From assembly GCF_900107375.1 (NCBI RefSeq), contig NZ_FNPT01000006.1:248001-312000 (forward strand): a stretch of 64,000 nt of DNA, in the 5' to 3' direction. Below, piece by piece: positions 44,901-50,050 of this stretch. The notes beneath the pieces are model-generated. The model had not been told where the DNA came from. It was given only the letters and a program-made list of their open reading frames with translations, and made no database searches. The position numbers and the translations under genes are program-made. The stretch is from Lysobacter sp. yr284 (lineage in GTDB: Bacteria > Pseudomonadota > Gammaproteobacteria > Xanthomonadales > Xanthomonadaceae). How positions within the stretch are numbered: position 1 is the stretch's first letter; the number at the start of each line of letters is the position of its first letter.

Positions 44901-45591
44901 GAGCAACCACGGCGTCGACGAACGCGGCATCCCGGGCGTACGCCTGGCGTCGGTCGAGGGGCTGTTGATCGAGACCGACCAGTTCGGCCGCTACCACCTG
45001 GAGGGCGTCGCGGGCGGGCCATGGGAGCGCGGGCGCAACTTCGTGCTCAAGCTCGATCCGGCGACCCTGCCGCCGGGCAGCAAGCTCACCACCGACAACC
45101 CGTTGGTGCGTCGCCTGACCCCGGGCATCCCGGTGCGCTTCGACTTCGGCGTCAAGCTGCCGCCGGGCGAGATCCCCGGTCCGAAGCAGGACGTGGAACT
45201 GCGCATCGGCGAGGTGTTCTTCGATGCCGGCAGCGCGCAGGTCAAGCCCGCTTACCTGCCGGCAGTGGAGAACATGGCCGAGAAGGTCCGCCAGTACGGC
45301 GGCGGCGAGATCGTCATCACCGCCAACGGCGACAGCGAAGCGCTGGCGATGGATCGCGCCCTGGCCGTGCGCAAGGCGCTGGAGTCGCTGTTGGCGCCGG
45401 AGCAGCTCAAGGCAAGGCGCTGGAGTCGCTGTTGGCGCCGGAGCAGCTCAAGGCACTGCAGATCAGCGTGCGTACCGACGCGCAGGACCCGAAGACGATG
45501 GTGGTCGGCTTCGCCGAATGGCCCAAGCTCGGCGAGGTGCTGTTCGACACCGACAAGTCCACGGTCAAACCGAAGTACCTGCCGTTGCTGA
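38974..45591 (+). CDS. Giant DUF11-repeat surface/secreted protein, frameshifted near its C-terminus
   Basis: As it stands the frame runs 38974-45591 (about 2205 residues); a GTG at 38830 is an alternative start. A hydrophobic export segment (WLLLVSLLAGAGNALA) ends near residue 62. Then come two repeats of about 118 residues (LDLTKTAGAITDTDTPANGA), seven near-identical 119-residue repeats, two divergent repeats, and a DUF11-like part (VVSKEARPQRIKIGDLVRYT). Each repeat has the Ig-like 'VTNTGNVTLTDVxVTDDKI' core of DUF11/DUF7507 domains. After a Pro/Gly linker the first OmpA-like half begins (IGEVFFDAGSAQVKPAYLP). A 41-bp duplication at 45373-45454 then shifts the frame, so the last ~60 residues are nonsense. 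Presumably a cell-surface protein working with the downstream barrel. Confidence 0.8.
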   Translation: MRFAFMSAPEFARRLKGLVNQGASSVLGSIFKQTAAVGGSVGRWLLLVSLLAGAGNALAQNATNRASVAPPVGIVNTGAGCTAAGGVFDNATGSCTATDDDPIFRLNLSKTAGTATGPTAAGVYSVTYTIAVANGTAAAGTYGPISDAPSFPTNLQVTGAAWTCTGGCTAGSATGAGPYQLAAANTAIAANATHTYSLTINFVYTDDTPAPACSANTPGQGLYNRADLPSGAENDTTDNAACVNPPQPPTPALDLTKTAGAITDTDTPANGAGDVGDTVAYTFEVTNTGNVTLTDVNVTDPLLPNLACTSVTLTPGETQTLTCTAGNVYTLTQADVNDGALVNTATSTGTTPSGGIVDDIDSATVTIAGAPQLTLTKTAGAITDTDTPANGAGDVDDTVAYTFAVQNTGNVTLTNVNVTDPLLPNLACTAVTLAPGETQTLICTAGNVYTLTQADVNAGSRANTATGTGTTPSGGTVDDTDDETVTIAQAADLTSEKTQTSNADEDGSGSITVGDTLSYRVRVTNTGNVTLTDVAVSDDKITPNTITCATVAPGAFCDLVGTYKVQQSDVNAGSIVNKATVNTSTPGVCPTGSTDAKCNPTVTVPVTQTADLSSEKTQTTNADEDGSGSITVGDTLSYRVRVTNTGNVTLTDVVVTDDKITPNTITCATVAPGAFCDLVGTYKVQQSDVNTGSIVNKATVSTSTPGACPAGSTDAKCNPTVTVPVTQTADLTSEKTQTANADEDGSGSITVGDTLSYRVRATNTGNVTLTDVVVTDDKITPNTITCATVAPGAFCDLVGTYKVQQSDVNAGSIVNKATVSTSTPGVCPAGSTDAKCNPTVTVPVTQTADLTSEKTQTSNADEDGSGSITVGDTLSYRVRATNTGNVTLTDVVVTDDKITPNTITCATVAPGAFCDLVGTYKVQQSDVDAASIVNKATVSTSTPNVCPTGSTDAKCNPTVTVPVTQTADLSSEKTQTSNADEDGSGSITVGDTLSYRIRVTNTGNVTLTDVVVTDDKIAPNTITCATVAPGAFCDLIGTYKVQQSDVNAGSIVNKATVATSTPNVCPAGSTDAKCNPTVTVPVTQTADLSSEKTQTSNADEDGSGSITVGDTLSYRIRVTNTGNVTLTDVVVTDDKIAPNTITCATVAPGAFCDLVGTYKVQQSDVNTGSIVNKATVSTSTPNVCPTGSTDAKCNPTVTVPVTQTADLSSEKTQTTNADEDGSGSITVGDTLSYRVRVTNTGNVTLTDVVVTDDKITPNTITCATVAPGAFCDLVGTYKVQQSDVNAGSIVNKATVATSTPNICPTGSTDAKCNPTVTVPVTQKADLTSTKALTGNADEDGSGSVTAGDTLTYTITVANTGNIALTNLTVTDDKITPNSTVCATVEPGQTCVLTGTYKVTQADANTGLVRNTAVVRAETPPGVPSPCVAGGSDPKCNPTVTVPVAQAPGLTSVKTMDRNADEDGNGAVSVGDTLTYSITATNTGNVTLTDVVVSDDKIAPNTITCASVDPGRTCVLTGTYRIVQADVDAAAVVNTATVTTTTPNVCPAGSTDKACKPTVTVPIQAHPAVAIVKVATLTVDNATQGVGNVGDVISYAVRITNTGNITLHDMGTSDVLENYAPTQLRCGTTTLAPGASTDCEVYTHTITREEARAGGTLDNVVTVTAHYGSVGGGQTSGTATATGTAIMPIEPEQDTDLVVSKEARPQRIKIGDLVRYTVTVKNVGETDAIDATLVDTPPAGFSLVEGSLQVADRDGQGRLVGTSPVSVDGLDIQAGQSATVVYLLRVGASVRPGSHINSAYAEDGGKRSNIATATVELVSDPLLDESLLLGTVFDDRDEDRWQDPADLTDLRVQGGFAPGAYIAGSTTVDRGDGARPEPDASAPMLHGIDLGKIGGRQSDADPVAAHTVTISQLLREPGFTDDFVLTNAQGVTVRMDAAGNTRVERSGDAAKGLTGANPKVERRVAQAQGGYRVDYIVSNHGVDERGIPGVRLASVEGLLIETDQFGRYHLEGVAGGPWERGRNFVLKLDPATLPPGSKLTTDNPLVRRLTPGIPVRFDFGVKLPPGEIPGPKQDVELRIGEVFFDAGSAQVKPAYLPAVENMAEKVRQYGGGEIVITANGDSEALAMDRALAVRKALESLLAPEQLKARRWSRCWRRSSSRHCRSACVPTRRTRRRWWSASPNGPSSARCCSTPTSPRSNRSTCRC
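40441..42939 (+). repeat. Seven tandem 357-bp repeats within the DUF11 gene
   Basis: Seven units of exactly 357 bases (119 codons) begin at 40441, 40798, 41155, 41512, 41869, 42226 and 42583. Each begins with an (A/T)ADL(S/T)SEKTQT segment. The units are nearly identical at DNA level with scattered, often synonymous, differences, indicating recent expansion or ongoing gene conversion. Two diverged units follow at 42940 and 43309. Confidence 0.93.
45373..45454 (+). repeat. 41-bp perfect tandem duplication causing a frameshift
   Basis: Two identical 41-base copies (45373-45413 and 45414-45454), each starting AAGGCGCTGGAGTCGCTG and ending CAGCTCAAGGC. 41 is not a multiple of three, so the second copy is read out of frame. 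Removing one copy joins KALESLLAPEQLKA to LQISVRTDAQ and restores one continuous frame to 45815. Confidence 0.92.
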
Positions 45592-45815
45592 AGAAGATCG
45601 CGGCCGCGCTGGAGGACTTGAAGGGGAATCGCGTGGTCGTCATAGGCCACACCGACAAGCGCGCGTCCGATGCCTACAACGTCGCCTTGGGCATGCGGCG
45701 GGCGAAGGCGGTTTACGACGCCATCGCAGCGCACGCCAGTCCCGAGGTGCGCAAGGCCCTGCGCGTGGATGCGAGCAACGATCCGGACGCCCCCGCCGGC
45801 AAGAGCGAGAAATGA
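45414..45815 (+). pseudogene. Detached OmpA-like C-terminal part of the DUF11-repeat protein
   Basis: Continuation of the giant protein in the third frame. It reads KALESLLAPEQLKALQISV, then an OmpA-type peptidoglycan-binding pattern: GEVLFDTDKSTVKPKYLPL, NRVVVIGHTDKRASDAYNVA and LGMRRAKAVYDAIAAH. These are the usual 'F(D/E)xxxxxLKPxxxxxL' and 'GHTDxxGxxxYNxxLSxxRAxxV' motifs. It would only be made as part of the giant protein if the 41-bp duplication were absent or bypassed. In-frame restarts exist (GTG 45468, ATG 45498) but have no good ribosome site. Its stop overlaps the next gene's start (ATGA), which suggests the intact gene normally ended here. Confidence 0.85.
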
Positions 45816-48800
45816 AGGGCGCCACCATGAAGATGAAACTGCTCGACTACACCCTGATCGGCATCCTGGCCGGTCTGTCCCAGGTCGCCGGCGCGCAGCA
45901 GGCCGCGCCGCCGGCTGCGGCCGCGCCCGCGCCGTCGCCCGAGTCCGCGCAAGCGCCGGCCCCGGCGCCGCAAGCGGTCGGCGCGCCGCCGTTGAACTGC
46001 GGCGACAACGGTTGCGGCAGCGGCGAAGGCGTGCTGTTCGAGCTGCGCACGCGCGGCAAGCGCCAGCCCGAGACGGTCGGCACCACCGACCGTTCCTCGT
46101 CCCAAGCGCTGCAGCCCGATCGCCGCGTGACCATCGAGGCCGAAGTGCCGCGCTCGGAGTGGAAGGGCGTGCTGCAGCCCGGCCAGGCCATCGTTGTCGG
46201 CAAATGGTCGCTGCAGCTGCCCGGCGGCGGCGTGGTGTGGGCGACCGAAGACCCCAACCTCGGCCAGCCGCGCATGGCCGTGTCGGCGCCGTCGCTGCTC
46301 GCGTTCGAGAACGGCAAGATCGCCAAGCCGGTCAGGTTCTACGCGTACAACAACTATTCGGCCTTCATCAAGCGCGCCGAAGTGCTGCTGTACCGCGCCA
46401 CCGACACCGACCTGGTGACGCCGATCGCCAAGGTCGAGCTGCCCAATGCCGCGGTCGCCGACGCCGAATGGAACGGCGAGCTCGACCCGGCGCTGCAGCT
46501 GCGGCCGGGCGACGAGCTGGTCTACATCGTGCGCGCCTACGGCGACGGCGGCAGCTTCGACGAGACCTATCCGCGGCGGCTGCAGCTGGTCAGCCCGAGC
46601 GAGGCCGAACGCGGTTCGCGCCTGCTGCGCGAGCAAGTGGAAAAGCGCCAGGGCGCGGCCTTCAGCGTCGAGGACGCCGAGCAGCTCAGCCAGGTCGACC
46701 GGGTGTTCGGCCAGGACAGCCTGCGCCAGCAGAACATCGCCATCTACGGCTCGCGCATCCGCATCCAGGGCCGCAACATCCCCGACCGCGAATCGATCAA
46801 GATCAACGGCCAGTCGCATCCGATCGACCTGGAGCGCAAGTTCGTCGCCGAGTACCTGGTGCCGGTGGGGCAACACCGCTTCGACGTCGAAGTCAGCGGC
46901 GGGCAGGGCGGCCGCTCGCACCAGGCGCTCGATGTCGACGTCAGCGGCCGTTACCTGTTCGCCGTCGGCCTGGCCGACGTCACCGCGTACAAGGGCAGCA
47001 CCAGCGGCTCGATCGAGACGGTGGCCAACGACAAGCGCCTGGCCGACGACAGCCTGGTCGTGGACGGGCGGCTGGCGTTCTATCTGAAGGGCAAGTATCG
47101 CGGCAAGTACCTGGTCACGGCCCAGGCCGACACCCAGGAACGCGAGGTTTCCGAGCTGTTCAACGGCTTCTGGGACGCCGACCCGCAGGACGTGTTCCGG
47201 CGCCTGGATCCGGACCAGTACTACCCGGTCTACGGCGACGATTCGACGACCTACCGCGACGTCGACACCATGGGCCGGCTGTACCTGCGCGTGGACTGGG
47301 ACAAGAACCAGGCGCTGTGGGGCAACTTCAACACCGGCCTGACCGGCACCGAGTACGCCCAGTACAACCGCTCGCTGTACGGCGGCGCGCTGAGCTGGCG
47401 CAGCCGGCGCAGCACCGCGCTCGGCGAGCCGGGCAGCGAACTGCGCGTGTTCGGCTCGCAGGCGCAGACCGCGCCGGGCCACACCGAACTGCTCGGCACC
47501 AACGGCAGCCTGTACTACCTCAAGCACGGCGATCTGCTGCCGGGCTCGGACAAGCTTGCGGTGGAAGTGCGCGACCGCACCACCGGCCGGGTGCAGAGCC
47601 GGGTCGAACTGGTGCGCGGCGCCGACTACGAGATCGACGAGCTGCAGGGCCGGGTGCTGCTGACCCGCCGGCTGGACCAGATCAGCCGCCAGGATGCGCC
47701 CAGCCTGACCCGCGACACGCCGCTCGACGGCTTCGACCAAGTGCTGCTAGCCGACTACGAGTACGTGCCGACCGGTTTCGATCCGGACGACACCACGCTC
47801 GGCTTCCGCGGCAAGCACTGGTTCGGCGAGCACCTGGCCGTGGGCGGCACCTGGATCGACGAGAACCGTTCCGGCGAGGACTACACGCTGCAGGGCGCCG
47901 ACGTCACCCTGCAGGCCGGGCGCGGCACCTTCCTCAAGCTCGAGAACAGCCGCACCCAGGCCACCAGCGCGCCGATCTTCTATTCCGACAACGGCGGCCT
48001 GAGCTTCTCCGAACTCAATTCCGGGCTGCAGGACCGCAGCGGCCGCGCCCGTTCGGTCGAAGCGCGGGCGAACTTCAAGGAACTGGGCTGGAGCGACGGC
48101 GAATGGACCGCCGGCGCGTGGTGGCGCGAGGTCGACAAGGGCTATTCGATCGCCCGCTACGACACCAACGCGGCGGTCGAGGAGCGCGGCGCCGAGGTCT
48201 ACGGCGAGCTGACGCCGTCGCTGCGCCTGTTCGCGCGCTACAGCGTGGCCGAGCGCGGCCCGCAGTCGCTGACCCAGGCCCAGGCCTCGCTCGAATGGCG
48301 GCTCAACGACGAGTCCACGCTCAGCGCCGAAGTGCGCCGGGTGCAGGAAGACCGCGCCAACGGCCTGGATGCCAACGGCGTGCTGGCCGCGCTGCAGTAC
48401 AAGCAGCGCATCGGCACCCAGCTGGAGCTGTTCGCGACCGTGCAGAAGACGGTCGACGACGACGAGGGCCGCTATGCCGACAACGACCGGGTCACGGTCG
48501 GCGGCAAGTACCTGTTCGGCGAACTGTCCAGCGTCGGCGCCGAGATCAGCAGCGGCGACCGCGGCGATGCGGCCAAGCTCGACGCCGAATACCGGCTGAC
48601 CCCGGACCATTCGATCTACGGCGCCTATACCTATTCCACCGACACCAGCGACTACGAGCCGCTGTTCGACGACCGCCTCAACACCGGCTGGACCCTCGGC
48701 CAGCGCTGGCGCCTGTCGAACCAGGTCAACCTGTTCAACGAGAGCGTGTTCCTCAAGGCGCCGAACGAATCGGGCCTGGGCCATACCTTCGGCATGGACT

Positions 48801-49606
48801 TCTACCCGGGCGAGGGCTGGAACCTCGGCTTCGCCCTGACCAAGTCCACGCTCGAGCGCGAGGCCGAGCTCGGCAACGTCCAGCGTCGCGGCGCCAGCCT
48901 CACCGGCGGGCGCAGCTCGCTCGACACGCAGTGGCAGAGCAAGCTGGAATGGCGGCGCGACAGCGGCGCCGAGCAGCGCGAACAGTGGACCAGCACCAAC
49001 CGCTTCCTGCACAAGTTCGACGACAGCTTCCGCATCGCCGGGCGGCTCAATTACTCGCAGACCCAGGACAAACTCAACGCCCAGGCCGGCGCCAAGTTCG
49101 TCGAGGGCAACGTCGGCTTCGCCTGGCGTCCCTACAACAGCACCCGCTGGGCGCTGCTGGGCAAGTACACCTACCTGTACGACGTGTCTTCGCTGCAACA
49201 GGTCGGGCCGGACATCGCCACCTACGACCAGCGCACCCAGGTGCTCTCGTTCGAGGGCGTCTACAACCCGAATCAGCGCTGGGAGTTCGCCGGCAAGCTG
49301 GCGCGGCGCGAGGGCGAAGTGCGCTTCGGCCGGCTGGAAGGAAAGTGGGCGGACTCGGCGACCACCTTCGGCGCGGTGCAGGCGCGCTACCGCGTGCACG
49401 AAGTCTGGCACGGGCTGGCCGAGTACCGTTGGCTGGACGTGCGCGACGGCGGCACCCGCACCGGCCTGCTGCTCGGCGTGGATCGCGACCTCGGCAAGAA
49501 CTTCCGCGTCGGCGTGGGCTACAACTTCACCGAGTTCAGCGACGACCTCACCAACTTCGATTACGACCACCGCGGGTGGTTCCTCAACATGGTCGGCAGC
49601 TACTGA
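45812..49606 (+). CDS. Large outer-membrane beta-barrel protein partnered with the DUF11/OmpA protein
   Basis: 1264 residues. Signal peptide (LLDYTLIGILAGLSQVAGA), then a Pro/Ala-rich stretch and a globular periplasmic part (about 80-420) containing an Ig-like or plug-like region (IRIQGRNIPDRESIKINGQS). From about 430 to the end there is a long series of amphipathic strands with alternating aromatic residues and an end in aromatic/Tyr (FLNMVGSY), typical of an outer-membrane barrel. There is no TonB box recognised. Such barrels are regularly encoded just after DUF11/OmpA-like repeat proteins and may secrete or anchor them; this role is inferred. The ATG overlaps the stop of the OmpA fragment (ATGA). 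Confidence 0.78.
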   Translation: MKGATMKMKLLDYTLIGILAGLSQVAGAQQAAPPAAAAPAPSPESAQAPAPAPQAVGAPPLNCGDNGCGSGEGVLFELRTRGKRQPETVGTTDRSSSQALQPDRRVTIEAEVPRSEWKGVLQPGQAIVVGKWSLQLPGGGVVWATEDPNLGQPRMAVSAPSLLAFENGKIAKPVRFYAYNNYSAFIKRAEVLLYRATDTDLVTPIAKVELPNAAVADAEWNGELDPALQLRPGDELVYIVRAYGDGGSFDETYPRRLQLVSPSEAERGSRLLREQVEKRQGAAFSVEDAEQLSQVDRVFGQDSLRQQNIAIYGSRIRIQGRNIPDRESIKINGQSHPIDLERKFVAEYLVPVGQHRFDVEVSGGQGGRSHQALDVDVSGRYLFAVGLADVTAYKGSTSGSIETVANDKRLADDSLVVDGRLAFYLKGKYRGKYLVTAQADTQEREVSELFNGFWDADPQDVFRRLDPDQYYPVYGDDSTTYRDVDTMGRLYLRVDWDKNQALWGNFNTGLTGTEYAQYNRSLYGGALSWRSRRSTALGEPGSELRVFGSQAQTAPGHTELLGTNGSLYYLKHGDLLPGSDKLAVEVRDRTTGRVQSRVELVRGADYEIDELQGRVLLTRRLDQISRQDAPSLTRDTPLDGFDQVLLADYEYVPTGFDPDDTTLGFRGKHWFGEHLAVGGTWIDENRSGEDYTLQGADVTLQAGRGTFLKLENSRTQATSAPIFYSDNGGLSFSELNSGLQDRSGRARSVEARANFKELGWSDGEWTAGAWWREVDKGYSIARYDTNAAVEERGAEVYGELTPSLRLFARYSVAERGPQSLTQAQASLEWRLNDESTLSAEVRRVQEDRANGLDANGVLAALQYKQRIGTQLELFATVQKTVDDDEGRYADNDRVTVGGKYLFGELSSVGAEISSGDRGDAAKLDAEYRLTPDHSIYGAYTYSTDTSDYEPLFDDRLNTGWTLGQRWRLSNQVNLFNESVFLKAPNESGLGHTFGMDFYPGEGWNLGFALTKSTLEREAELGNVQRRGASLTGGRSSLDTQWQSKLEWRRDSGAEQREQWTSTNRFLHKFDDSFRIAGRLNYSQTQDKLNAQAGAKFVEGNVGFAWRPYNSTRWALLGKYTYLYDVSSLQQVGPDIATYDQRTQVLSFEGVYNPNQRWEFAGKLARREGEVRFGRLEGKWADSATTFGAVQARYRVHEVWHGLAEYRWLDVRDGGTRTGLLLGVDRDLGKNFRVGVGYNFTEFSDDLTNFDYDHRGWFLNMVGSY

Positions 49607-49610
49607 GGCG

Positions 49611-49642
49611 TCCCGATGCGCGGCCGAGGCCGCGCATCGGGA
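49611..49642 (+). terminator. Long perfect palindrome after the barrel gene
   Basis: 15-bp perfect inverted repeat TCCCGATGCGCGGCC / GGCCGCGCATCGGGA around GA, 5 bases after the barrel stop. It would form a very stable hairpin. A T-run is absent and it merges directly into the 12-bp repeats, so it may be a transcript-end structure or part of a mobile or replication-slippage element. Confidence 0.6.
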
Positions 49643-49748
49643 CGGGCGAATCGACGGGCGAATCGACGGGCGAATCGACGGGCGAATCGACGGGCGAATC
49701 GACGGGCGAATCGACGGGCGAATCGACGGGCGAATCGACGGGCGAAGG
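49641..49748 (+). repeat. Nine tandem 12-bp repeats
   Basis: Eight exact copies of GACGGGCGAATC from 49641 to 49736, then one degenerate copy to 49748. They start within the right arm of the palindrome. Being a multiple of three, they keep frames open on both strands and create false ORFs such as SPVD and TGES repeats. A microsatellite likely to vary in copy number between strains. Confidence 0.92.
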
Positions 49749-50050
49749 GCGGTGTCTGCGGCGCGAGGACGTTGCCCGGTCGCGGCTCGGCACATCCGCG
49801 CCGACAAGGTGGAAACGAGGCCGTTCGTCGATTGGCGCGCGAGCTATGGCTGTCGATCAAGCGCCCGCGGCGCGAACGCGGCAGTCCGCGGCGACAAGGT
49901 CGCTACCCGAAGCGAACGCAGCAGGCGGTCTGCGAGCGCGCCGATCGTGCGCCATTGGGCGAGGCCGGAAGCGTCGCCATGCGGCTGCTGCGCGTGGCAG
50001 CCTTACAAAAACGCGTTCATCGGCCCTAAGCCGCGCGAAACCGGGACACT
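49749..50050. other. About 300-bp gene-free segment
   Basis: Nothing with gene-like start and codon use is seen between the 12-bp repeats and the stop of the M16 protease gene. Two loosely similar segments (CGACAAGGTGGAAACG at about 49800 and CGACAAGGTCGCTACC at about 49893) hint at decayed repeats. Confidence 0.45.

Noticed and set aside
39043-44997. 1984-codon open frame on the minus strand opposite the DUF11 gene
   Set aside because: It mirrors the 119-residue repeats of the plus-strand gene; the absence of stops follows from high GC and the repetitive codons. No domain, signal or ribosome site.
49641-49748. Possible CRISPR array
   Set aside because: The 12-bp units are contiguous without spacers, so this is a simple tandem repeat.
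49600-49860. Arg-Phe-Ala-Arg or Pro-Val-Asp repeat proteins over the 12-bp repeats
   Set aside because: All frames across the 12-bp units stay open because 12 is a multiple of three; no start, ribosome site or domain.
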